Source: Zongyangia hominis (GTDB lineage: Bacteria > Bacillota > Clostridia > Oscillospirales > Ruminococcaceae). From it: DNA of 64,000 bases. The DNA is taken from positions 682,001 through 746,000 of the forward strand of contig NZ_JACRTC010000001.1 of assembly GCF_014385095.1 (NCBI RefSeq), read 5' to 3'. The notes below the pieces were generated by a model that saw nothing but the letters and a program-made list of their open reading frames with translations, was not told the DNA's origin and searched no databases. The translations under genes and the position numbers were made by a program. Every line of letters begins with the position of its first letter. The stretch's first letter is position 1. Below are positions 45,698 through 52,930 of this stretch, piece by piece.

Positions 45698-47230
45698 TTA
45701 AATATCAGCGAGCATATCGCCCAAGTCGGACATGACGTCCATGGTCTTCGCAAAGACGGGCAGCAGTGCCTCATACGTTTGTACGTGCTCCGGGATGGGT
45801 TGGGTGGTGCTTTCCAGCACGTGGACCTTGTCGATGCGGTCGAAATCCTTCCACATCCCCACGCCATAGGCCGCGCAAGCCGCTGCTCCCAGCGCCGCCG
45901 CTTGTTGGTCGATGGTGGATTTGAGAATCCGCACGTTGTAGATGTCGGCATAAATCTGGCGCCAAACCGCGCTCTTGCTGCCCCCGCCAACCAGCAGCAT
46001 CTCGTCGCTGATGGGGGTCAGCTCCCGCAGGCGGTCCAGATAGGTGCGCATCACCATGGAAATGCCCTCCATGGAGGCGCGGATGAGGTCGCTTTGGGTA
46101 TGGCTTAAGTCCAACCCAATAAAAGCGCCGCGGATGTGGTTGCTCTTATCGATGGGGACGCCGCCTCCTAAACTGGGGTTAAAGATGAGCTTATTGGCCC
46201 CCACCGGCGATTGAGCTGCCAAGGCGTCCATCAGGGCATAGACATTCTTGTCTTCCCTTTTGGCCTCCTCCATCACATTGATGGCCAGTTGGTCCCGCAC
46301 CCACTTAAAGCTGGTGCCGCCGGACTTGATGCACAGCGCCGAGGTGAAGAGATCGGGGGCCACATGGGCGAAAACATAGGTCCTGGCGCTATAGTCGATC
46401 AGCGGCTCCTTGGAGGTGACCGCAATCCAATCGGAAGAACCTAGCGCGTTATACACCCGGCCGTCCTTGAACGCTTTGGCTCCCATGGCCATGCAGGAGT
46501 TGTCCACGCCGCCGGAAACTACCTGCACATGATCGCCCAGGCCCAATTCCTTGGCCACATCGGGCAGGATGGTGCCGATGACCTGGGTGGAGGCAGTGAG
46601 CTCCGGGAACATTTCCCGTTTGAGCCCCATGGCGTCCAGTAACTCGTCGGAGAACTTCCAGCCCCGGATGTCGTAGCAGCCGCTGCCAGAAGCGTAGGAG
46701 TAATCGGTGAGAATCTTGCCGGTCAGGCGGTAGTTGATGTAATCCTTGGTGCCGATGATCTTGTCGATCTTCGCAAACATTTCCGGCTCATTTTCCTTGT
46801 ACCAAAGGATTTTGAAGGCGGGATACATGGCGGGGTCCACGCCGTTGCCGGTCAGTTCATACCATTTTCTCTCGTCGTAGGCTGTAAAGAATCGGCGCGC
46901 CTGCTTGACCGCCCGGGTGTCCGACCAGATGGGGGTGCTTTCCCGCAGCAGATTGCCGTGGGCATCCATGGGGACTGAACCCAGACTGTGGCCGGAGATG
47001 CCGCAGCAGACAATATCCTTGGGGTCGGTTTTGCCTTGGGAAAGAAGCTTTTTGGTGCTCTCCACAATCGCGTTCCACCAGTCGGCGGGACGCTGTTCAT
47101 GCCACCCGCCCTTGCTGTACATGGTGGGGTAATCCACAAACGCATCGGCCAGGCAATTTCCTTCGGCGTCGTAAAGGGAGGCTTTGTTGCCTCCGGTTCC
47201 CAGGTCCCAGGCGATGATCTTTTCCGTCAT
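45698..47230 (-). CDS. FGGY-family carbohydrate kinase (xylulokinase-like)
   Basis: A 510-residue sugar kinase with two actin-like domains. It starts MTEKIIAWDLGTGGNKASLY (phosphate loop 1), and has GGWHEQRPADWW, IWSDTRAVKQAR and the C-terminal MLLVGGGSKSAVWRQIYADI (adenosine motif). It phosphorylates an alcohol group of a sugar or polyol; the family includes xylulose, glycerol, erythritol and AI-2 kinases, and sequence alone does not decide. AAAGGAG lies eight bases before the ATG at 47230. It follows deoC in one transcription unit, with a 160-base gap holding a strong hairpin. The likely route is phosphorylation followed by aldol cleavage by the DeoC enzyme. Confidence 0.86.
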   Translation of the reverse strand: MTEKIIAWDLGTGGNKASLYDAEGNCLADAFVDYPTMYSKGGWHEQRPADWWNAIVESTKKLLSQGKTDPKDIVCCGISGHSLGSVPMDAHGNLLRESTPIWSDTRAVKQARRFFTAYDERKWYELTGNGVDPAMYPAFKILWYKENEPEMFAKIDKIIGTKDYINYRLTGKILTDYSYASGSGCYDIRGWKFSDELLDAMGLKREMFPELTASTQVIGTILPDVAKELGLGDHVQVVSGGVDNSCMAMGAKAFKDGRVYNALGSSDWIAVTSKEPLIDYSARTYVFAHVAPDLFTSALCIKSGGTSFKWVRDQLAINVMEEAKREDKNVYALMDALAAQSPVGANKLIFNPSLGGGVPIDKSNHIRGAFIGLDLSHTQSDLIRASMEGISMVMRTYLDRLRELTPISDEMLLVGGGSKSAVWRQIYADIYNVRILKSTIDQQAAALGAAACAAYGVGMWKDFDRIDKVHVLESTTQPIPEHVQTYEALLPVFAKTMDVMSDLGDMLADI

Positions 47231-47317
47231 TGCGTTCACTCCTTTGTTGTTGGGTCGGCCATCCATATTCCACTGCCGCTATGATCGCTTTCCAGTCGTC
47301 GGTGCCAAAGGAAAGGC

Positions 47318-47355
47318 CTAGCTTCCGCCGGGGGATTCCCACCGGCGCAAGCTAG
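47318..47355 (-). other. Stem-loop between deoC and the FGGY kinase gene
   Basis: CTAGCTT...CGCCGG (47318-47331) pairs with CCGGCG...AAGCTAG (47342-47355). No T-run follows, so this may stabilise or process the mRNA rather than terminate it. Confidence 0.55.
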
Positions 47356-47391
47356 GACGCGCTCCCCTTTTGTGCGCCGCTTAAGTTTCGT

Positions 47392-48126
47392 TTATTCCGC
47401 GATGATCAGAGTCCCCTCTTTTTCACGCTTGAGCGCCTCGTCCAAGATAGCGATGGTGGAACGGGTGCCGTTGCGGATGGCGCCCGCCGCCATGACGGCC
47501 AGCGACATATCCAAAGTGCGGATGCCGCCGGAAGCCTTGACCTGCACCTTCGGGGAGACGGAGGCCCGCATCAGCTTGATGGCCTCGACGGTGGCGCCGG
47601 AGCCCGCATAACCGGTGGAGGTTTTGACAAAGTCCATGCCCGCGCGCTCGGCGATCTGGCAAGCCTTTTTGATCTGTTCCGGGGTCAGATAATGGATTTC
47701 CAGAATCACCTTGATTAACCCGCCCAGGTCGTGCGCCGCTTTGGCGATGGCGGTCAGCTCTTCTTCCACGTAGTCATATTCGCCGGAGAGGAAACGGCCA
47801 ATATTCATAACCACGTCCACCTCTTTGGCGCCCTTGCGGATGGCATCCTGGGTCTCGAAAACCTTGGTTTCGGTGGTGCAGACGCCATGGGGGAAGCTGG
47901 CCACGGTGGTCACCAACACGCCGGAGCCGTCCAGCTCTTTGACCACGATGGGCAGATCGGAGGGGCGGACACAGACGGAAACACAGTTGTATTTCTTGGC
48001 GATATCGCAGCCCTCCACCAGCTCTTTGACCGTGATGTCCGGCCGCAGCAGGGAGTGGTCGATGGTCTGCGCCACGTCGTAAGCGGTAATTTTGTCTCCT
48101 ACTTTGTAAGTCTTGATGGTTTCCAT
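47392..48126 (-). CDS. deoC: DeoC-family aldolase (2-deoxyribose-5-phosphate aldolase)
   Basis: A 244-residue class I aldolase. The Schiff-base lysine is K168 in DFVKTSTGYA, with the second catalytic lysine K197 in VKASGGIRT and an acidic residue in EVDVVMNIG (D104). The canonical reaction splits deoxyribose-5-phosphate into glyceraldehyde-3-phosphate and acetaldehyde. It is transcribed before the FGGY kinase gene from a TTGCAG-N17-TATAAT promoter that overlaps a 16-bp palindrome. Because the kinase is FGGY type and not a PfkB deoxyribokinase, the real substrate may be another short sugar phosphate. Confidence 0.9.
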   Translation of the reverse strand: METIKTYKVGDKITAYDVAQTIDHSLLRPDITVKELVEGCDIAKKYNCVSVCVRPSDLPIVVKELDGSGVLVTTVASFPHGVCTTETKVFETQDAIRKGAKEVDVVMNIGRFLSGEYDYVEEELTAIAKAAHDLGGLIKVILEIHYLTPEQIKKACQIAERAGMDFVKTSTGYAGSGATVEAIKLMRASVSPKVQVKASGGIRTLDMSLAVMAAGAIRNGTRSTIAILDEALKREKEGTLIIAE

Positions 48127-48179
48127 GAAAAAGACCTCCTTCTATGTATGTGTGTCAAACAACGGTTTTGGATGGTTTT

Positions 48180-48208
48180 ATTATATCTGGATGCAGGTAC
48201 ACCTGCAA
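48180..48208 (-). promoter_or_regulatory. Promoter of deoC-kinase with an overlapping operator palindrome
   Basis: -10 TATAAT (48180-48185), 17 bases, -35 TTGCAG (48203-48208) on the minus strand. The palindrome TGCAGGT-AC-ACCTGCA (48192-48207) covers the spacer and -35, so a repressor bound there would block transcription. The adjacent DeoR-type regulator is the natural candidate. Confidence 0.7.
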
Positions 48209-48611
48209 TCTTTTCCCTCATTTTTGTCAGTTCTTATAACTATCCTAGTCCAAAACAATGATTTTGGCCAATAAAGGATCAACATCAATCAGTCCAGCCA
48301 TCCTTCAACCCCTTTTATACGGACCCACGGACTGAAATCTTGTCATGTCAGCAAAATCAACCGTATATTTCCGATTGTTTTCCTGCGTTTGTTTCCTATT
48401 TTCCACTTCCTACAACTCTTTTACCTGGCAAAGCACTTTGAAATTTATTGTTTTTGCAGTATTTTATCAGCATCATACGTCAAACCGATCAATAAGTCAA
48501 TATAATAATTCAAAATAGTTTATATTATCGTGATTTGTTCTGACTGTTTAGGTGAATTGTGCTCTATATGATTTATTATGATTTTTATCTTTTCTTTTCC
48601 CGGCGTTTTCC
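48209..48611. other. AT-rich divergent intergenic region between deoC and the DeoR gene
   Basis: No open frame or RNA gene is supported. An inverted repeat CCAAAA-N6-TTTTGG (48250-48267) lies near the deoC side; the remainder is AT-rich with scattered T runs. Confidence 0.5.
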
Positions 48612-48640
48612 TTGCTTTTGCCCATCATTTCTGTTAGAAT
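48612..48640 (+). promoter_or_regulatory. Promoter of the DeoR regulator gene
   Basis: TTGCTT (48612-48617), 17 bases, TAGAAT (48635-48640). Confidence 0.72.
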
Positions 48641-48651
48641 AAAATGAAAGA

Positions 48652-48664
48652 GGAAACGGTTTCC
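48652..48664 (+). promoter_or_regulatory. Palindromic operator GGAAACGGTTTCC
   Basis: A 13-bp dyad at about +5 to +18 of the DeoR-gene transcript, in the style of LacI-type operators. It differs from the palindrome at the deoC promoter. Confidence 0.55.
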
Positions 48665-48698
48665 ATTCGGGAATCCGGTAAAGAAAGAGGGATGAGGG

Positions 48699-49475
48699 TT
48701 GTTTTCTGTTGACCGTGAAAAGATCATCTACGATTATTTAAAGGAACATCAAACCGCTACCACAGCGGTTCTCAGCCAGATTACGGGCGCTTCCCTAGCC
48801 ACCGTCCGGCGCGATCTCAATCAGATGCACGCCGCGGGCAAAATCCGCAAGAAATACGGCGGCGCTCAGTACCTCCCCTCCGCCAAGGAGCAAATTTCCT
48901 CCGGGGACGCCGAGGCGCTCAAGGAGCGGTATGCCGACAAGGACGCCATCGCCAAGGTGGCCGCCAGCCTCATCCACGACCGCAATATTATCTTTTTGGG
49001 CGCGGGGAAAACCTGCGCGCTCATCGCCCGCTACATCAGGGACCGCCAGGATTTGACCGTCGTCACCACCAACATCGACGCGGTCATCGAGCTTTCCAGC
49101 GCCAAGGGGGTCAAAATGCTCCTATTGGGGGGCGACGTCAACGTGGAGGACCGCTTTATCGAGACCATCGGCGAGTATACCAACGACATGCTCCGCAAAT
49201 TCTATTTTGACAAAGTCTTCATCAACATCGACGGCGTGGACCTGGTGGCGGGCTACTCCATCGTCAACCGGATGCACCTGCCTCTCTACAGCCACCTTTT
49301 GGACAATTCCAAGCAGTTTTTCCTCACCGTGGACAAGAGCAAATTTAACCGCCGCACCTTCGTCCACCTGTGCGATATGGACCGCATCCGCAATGTGATC
49401 ATCAACGGCTCTACCGATCCGCGGTACATCCAGTACTATGAGCAAAGCGGCGTCAACGTTTTTTTGGCCGAATGA
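48699..49475 (+). CDS. DeoR/GlpR-family transcriptional regulator
   Basis: A 258-residue repressor. The N-terminal winged helix-turn-helix (about residues 5-60, with ASLATVRRDLNQMHAAGKIRKKYGGA) is followed by a DeoRC sugar-phosphate sensor domain (IIFLGAGKTCALIARYI and MLLLGGDVN). DeoR-family repressors respond to phosphorylated sugars, fitting the kinase-aldolase unit divergent to it. The start is a TTG at 48699 with AAAGAGGG seven bases upstream; no ATG is available in frame. Low GC in the upstream region is typical of a divergent promoter. Confidence 0.9.
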   Translation: MFSVDREKIIYDYLKEHQTATTAVLSQITGASLATVRRDLNQMHAAGKIRKKYGGAQYLPSAKEQISSGDAEALKERYADKDAIAKVAASLIHDRNIIFLGAGKTCALIARYIRDRQDLTVVTTNIDAVIELSSAKGVKMLLLGGDVNVEDRFIETIGEYTNDMLRKFYFDKVFINIDGVDLVAGYSIVNRMHLPLYSHLLDNSKQFFLTVDKSKFNRRTFVHLCDMDRIRNVIINGSTDPRYIQYYEQSGVNVFLAE

Positions 49476-49488
49476 CAGGAGGATTTCT

Positions 49489-50388
49489 ATGTTTCATCAG
49501 CTTGTCGCCATCGAACCTATCAACTTGGACCCCGCTTCTACGCGGGCGCTTTCCCGGCTGGCGGAAAAAGTTGTCCTCTACGACGACCTGCCCCGGGATA
49601 ACGCAGAAATCATCCAGCGCATCGGACAGGCGGACGGGGTCCTCCTGTCCTATACCAGCGCCATCGACGCCGAGGTGATCGAGGCCTGCCCCTCCATCCG
49701 CTACATCGGCATGTGCTGCAGCCTCTATTCCCCCGAAAGCGCCAACGTGGACATCCGCGCCGCCCAGGCGCGGGGCATCACCGTGCTGGGGGTGCGGGAC
49801 TACGGCGACGAAGGGGTGGCCGAATATGTGGTCAGCGAACTTGTCCGCCTCCTCCATGGCTTCGGCAGCCGCCAGTGGAAAAGCGAGCCCACTGAGCTCA
49901 CCGGCGTCAAGGTGGGAATCTTGGGGCTGGGCACCAGCGGCAGCATCGTGGGCCGGGCCATCCGCTACTTTGGCGCGGATCTCTTTTATTACAGCCGCAC
50001 CCGCAAGCCGGACATGGAGGCGGAAGGCTTCCATTACCGGACGCTGGAGGAACTGCTGGGAGAGGTGGACATATTGTGCACCTGTCTCAATAAAAACGTC
50101 ATTCTCCTCCATGAGCGGGAGTTCTCCCTCTTTGGAAACGGTAAAATTCTCGTCAACACCTCCATCGGGCCTTCCTTTGACCTGCCCGCCCTGCGTGGGT
50201 GGCTCGCAAATCCGGAAAATTACTTTCTCTGCGACACGCTCCTAGCCCTGGGCGATCCCTCCCTGCGGAAATTGCCCAATGTCTCCTGCGTGGGTAAATC
50301 CAGCGGCGCGTCGATTCAGACCACCCGCCGCCTGGGAAGGAAAGTCATCCAAAATATCGAGTCTTTTTTTGGTGCGTCCGGACAGTGA
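49489..50388 (+). CDS. D-isomer-specific 2-hydroxyacid dehydrogenase-like protein lacking the usual catalytic residues
   Basis: A 299-residue protein with the NAD-binding loop GILGLGTSGSIVGRA (about residues 143-156) and overall 2-hydroxyacid dehydrogenase architecture. The catalytic Arg-Glu-His set is not recognisable. The arginine loop of active enzymes (INTARG) reads LVNTSIGPSFD, the glutamate region reads CDTLLALGDPSL, and the histidine position reads CVGKSSGAS. It may therefore bind NAD and a small ligand without oxidising a hydroxyacid, or use a different chemistry. AGGAGGATTTCT precedes the ATG at 49489, 13 bases after the DeoR gene, so the two are co-transcribed. Confidence 0.75.
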   Translation: MFHQLVAIEPINLDPASTRALSRLAEKVVLYDDLPRDNAEIIQRIGQADGVLLSYTSAIDAEVIEACPSIRYIGMCCSLYSPESANVDIRAAQARGITVLGVRDYGDEGVAEYVVSELVRLLHGFGSRQWKSEPTELTGVKVGILGLGTSGSIVGRAIRYFGADLFYYSRTRKPDMEAEGFHYRTLEELLGEVDILCTCLNKNVILLHEREFSLFGNGKILVNTSIGPSFDLPALRGWLANPENYFLCDTLLALGDPSLRKLPNVSCVGKSSGASIQTTRRLGRKVIQNIESFFGASGQ

Positions 50389-50444
50389 TTTTGTGGTATG
50401 ATGGAAAAAAGCCCGCCCCGCCGGCGGAGAAGGAAGGATGCAGT

Positions 50445-50747
50445 ATGAACAAGCATTTCGCCTTTGTGCTCATGGGGCCCCACTATGACCCCGAGCAGCA
50501 CCAAGCGACCTTTGTTACCCCCAAAAGAAATACCTATATCGTCACAGTCAAGGATTTCGAGGAAGCCCGCCGCACAGTGAAACATCTCGTCGATGAGATG
50601 GAGGTGGGCGCCATTGAGCTCTGCGGGGCCTTTGGACCGGACAAATGCAGGGAGCTCATGGAGCTGACGGAGCATCAGGTGGCCATTGGCTACGTCACCC
50701 ACTTCCCGGAACAGGACGACATCTTTGCCGCATTCTTCGGCAAATAG
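50445..50747 (+). CDS. Small conserved protein (probably DUF6506 family), function unknown
   Basis: A 100-residue soluble protein beginning MNKHFAFVLMGPHYDPEQH, with alternating beta strands and helices (IVTVKDFEEARRTVKHLVDE, GAIELCGAFGPDK) as in small ligand-binding proteins. It resembles a family seen near regulators and oxidoreductases, recalled as DUF6506; this name is tentative. AAGGAAGG precedes the ATG. It is the third gene after the DeoR regulator, 56 bases after the dehydrogenase stop, and has its own terminator. Confidence 0.55.
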   Translation: MNKHFAFVLMGPHYDPEQHQATFVTPKRNTYIVTVKDFEEARRTVKHLVDEMEVGAIELCGAFGPDKCRELMELTEHQVAIGYVTHFPEQDDIFAAFFGK

Positions 50748-50762
50748 CACGCTTTTTCGAGG

Positions 50763-50796
50763 AACGGCCAGCCCTTCCCGGGCCGGCCGTTTTTTC
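50763..50796 (+). terminator. Terminator after the regulator-dehydrogenase-small protein unit
   Basis: ACGGCC-A-GCCC pairs with GGGC-C-GGCCGT and is followed by six T residues. Confidence 0.85.
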
Positions 50797-50937
50797 CTGC
50801 CCGGCGCTTGGAAAATCTGGGCGGTAACTTTGTCCCCGCACCACTCATAGCGGCGCGGGGAATCCCATATAGATAAAAACAGCGGGACTCCGGGGGAGTC
50901 CATCGGAAATGGAATGGAAAGGTGGTACTCCTCACGT

Positions 50938-52353
50938 ATGGAGCAATTGACTAACATGCTGACCGCGCTCAATGACCACATCAATGACTTTGTCTGGGGA
51001 CCTTTTATGCTCATCCTCCTGCTGGGAACCGGCATCTATCTGACGGTGCGCACCAAGTTCTTTCAGCTCTCCAAGTTCGGGCGGATGCTCAAATGCACCC
51101 TGGGCAGCCTATTTTCCGGGAAGAAGAAAGCGGGCAAGATCTCTCCCTTCCAGGCCATGTCCACGGCCCTCGCAGGCACCATCGGCGTGGGCAACATCGT
51201 GGGCATCGCCACCGCCATCACCATGGGCGGACCCGGCGCCGTGTTCTGGATGTGGGTCAGCGCCTTTTTCGGCATGATGACCAAGTACGCCGAAGTGGCG
51301 CTGGCGGTGCGCTTTCGCGGTACCTATGAAAACGGACAGCATTACGGCGGACCCATGCTTTACATAGAAAAAGGACTCCACATGAAGTGGCTGGCCTATA
51401 TCTTCTCCGTCCTGTGCGCCCTGGCCTCCTTCGGCATCGGCAACATGACTCAGTCCAACGCCATTTCCGGGGCCTTGAGCTCCTCCTTCCAGATTCCTCC
51501 CTGGATTTCCGGCATCGTGGTGGCGGTCGTCATCGCGGCGGTTATCCTGGGCGGCGTCAAGCGCATCACCAAGGTGACCTCTACCCTGGTGCCCATCATG
51601 TCCATCTTCTATATCGTGGGGGCGCTGATCGTCCTCATCATCAACCACGCCCAGATTCCCGCAGCCTTCGCCCTCATCTTCCAGGGCGCCTTCCGTCCCG
51701 AGGCGGCGGCCGGCGGCGTCATCGGCTTTACCGTCGCCCAGGCCATGCGCTTCGGCTTTGCCCGCGGCGTCTTCACCAATGAGGCGGGACTTGGCAGCGC
51801 CCCCATCGCCCACGCGGTGGCCGACACCGACAACCCCGTGGAGCAGGGCCTCTGGGGCATGTTTGAGGTCTTTGTGGACACCATCGTCGTGTGCACCATG
51901 ACCGCCCTGGTCCTCCTCTCCTCCGGGCTGTGGAACTCCGGCGTCCCCGACACCGCCATGGCGGCCGCCGCCTTCGCCCAGGCCTTTGGGACCTACGGAG
52001 GCTACTTTATCGCCATCGCCACCACCCTCTTTGCCATCTCCACCCTGCTGGGCTGGAGCATGTACGGGGAGCACAGCGTTAAATACCTGTGCAAAAACCG
52101 TCCCCTCCCCGTCCTGGTCTACCGCAGCCTCTTCATCTTCCTCATCGTGGTGGGCGCCACCATCAAAATCGAGCTGGCCTGGGACATCTCCGACACCCTC
52201 AACGGCCTCATGGCCATCCCCAACCTGATCGGTCTGGTGGGACTCAGCGGCTTGGTCATCAAGATGACCAAGGACTATGTAAGGGACCCGGCCAGCGTGC
52301 TCATGCGGGACGCGGAGGTAAACGCCCCGCTACAAAAAAGCGGCCGGCGTTAG
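50938..52353 (+). CDS. Sodium:amino-acid (alanine/glycine) symporter, AGCS family
   Basis: A 471-residue membrane transporter with 10-12 hydrophobic helices. Family signatures: TALAGTIGVGNIVGIATA, GGPGAVFWMWVSAFFGM, KYAEVALAVRFR and RGVFTNEAGLGSAPIAHA. It would take up alanine or glycine with Na+. The ATG at 50938 was chosen because MEQLTNMLTALNDHIN is the usual N-terminal sequence and AAGGTGG lies upstream; an in-frame ATG at 50914 also exists. It is a single gene, convergent with a small minus-strand gene and sharing a terminator. A Na+-driven uptake system agrees with the Na+-type ATP synthase. Confidence 0.92.
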   Translation: MEQLTNMLTALNDHINDFVWGPFMLILLLGTGIYLTVRTKFFQLSKFGRMLKCTLGSLFSGKKKAGKISPFQAMSTALAGTIGVGNIVGIATAITMGGPGAVFWMWVSAFFGMMTKYAEVALAVRFRGTYENGQHYGGPMLYIEKGLHMKWLAYIFSVLCALASFGIGNMTQSNAISGALSSSFQIPPWISGIVVAVVIAAVILGGVKRITKVTSTLVPIMSIFYIVGALIVLIINHAQIPAAFALIFQGAFRPEAAAGGVIGFTVAQAMRFGFARGVFTNEAGLGSAPIAHAVADTDNPVEQGLWGMFEVFVDTIVVCTMTALVLLSSGLWNSGVPDTAMAAAAFAQAFGTYGGYFIAIATTLFAISTLLGWSMYGEHSVKYLCKNRPLPVLVYRSLFIFLIVVGATIKIELAWDISDTLNGLMAIPNLIGLVGLSGLVIKMTKDYVRDPASVLMRDAEVNAPLQKSGRR

Positions 52354-52422
52354 TTCATAGTAAGACCCTTAATCTGGACGGGCGACGGTAATGTCCTCCA
52401 ACCGGCAAGCGCGCAGTAGAAT

Positions 52423-52460
52423 AAAAAGGGACGGCAGCCAAAAAGCTGCCGTCCCTTTTT
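52423..52460. terminator. Shared bidirectional terminator downstream of the AGCS gene
   Basis: AAAAAGGGACGGCAG (52423-52437) and CTGCCGTCCCTTTTT (52446-52460), perfect complement with T/A runs on both sides. Confidence 0.93.
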
Positions 52461-52461
52461 C

Positions 52462-52665
52462 TCATTCGCCCAACAGGAATCCCATCTTGGCTCCGCTGGG
52501 AGTTTCCCCGGCGGCATAGACGCTCTCCGATTCCACCCCGGGCTGAGCGGGATTTTCCCGGTCTTGGCCGCCCTCCTTGGGATAGCAGAGCAGTCCCGCG
52601 ACGATAAGCAGCAGCCCCAGCAGAATAAAGGCCATTCTTTGATCCAGCTTCCACTCTATTTTCAC
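52462..52665 (-). CDS. Small single-span membrane protein, unknown
   Basis: A 67-residue protein with one hydrophobic helix (about residues 11-27: AFILLGLLLIVAGLLCY) and a hydrophilic tail. No family is recognised. The start is a GTG at 52665, five bases after GGGGGAGG. It ends two bases from the shared terminator. Confidence 0.55.
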   Translation of the reverse strand: MKIEWKLDQRMAFILLGLLLIVAGLLCYPKEGGQDRENPAQPGVESESVYAAGETPSGAKMGFLLGE

Positions 52666-52930
52666 AGCGTCCTCCCCCTCTCTTCAAAAAAGCATATGCA
52701 AAGAAGCGGCGGGGTATGAAGGGAGTCCGGGAGAAAGGCCGGGACAGCGCAGCTGCGCTCCGGCCGCTTGCAGCCCTTGCGCTCCCCTCTTCGCGCAGCT
52801 GCATAGCCTCTTTGGGAAAAGAAATCCCCTCAGAAACGTGGAAACTCCGCTTCCTTTCGGAAGCGGAGTTTCGCACGAGTTTGAGAGTTTTATGAAAATA
52901 AAGTAGCACGCAGTTGTGAAAGCGAAGTCT
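52666..52930. other. Gap between the small membrane protein gene and adhE with inverted repeats
   Basis: No gene is supported. A 14-base self-complementary AGCGCAGCTGCGCT lies near 52748, GCGCAGCTGC recurs near 52795, and the adhE terminator stem is at 52841-52872. Confidence 0.5.
52841..52872 (-). terminator. Stem-loop after adhE
   Basis: GAAACTCCGCTTCC (52841-52854) and GGAAGCGGAGTTTC (52859-52872) with loop TTTC, 14 perfect pairs. The T-run is weak, so termination efficiency is uncertain. Confidence 0.65.

Noticed and set aside
45505..45990. 161-codon minus-strand frame overlapping the end of the FGGY kinase gene
   Set aside because: Out of frame with the kinase and crossing its terminator; Arg/Ser/Pro-rich shadow composition.
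47318..47355. Terminator between deoC and the FGGY kinase gene
   Set aside because: The stem is strong but no T-run follows, so it is more likely a processing or stabilising stem within one transcript.
48652..48664. CcpA cre site before the DeoR gene
   Set aside because: GGAAACGGTTTCC lacks the cre centre (CG at the right spacing) and first T; it is better called an unspecified dyad.
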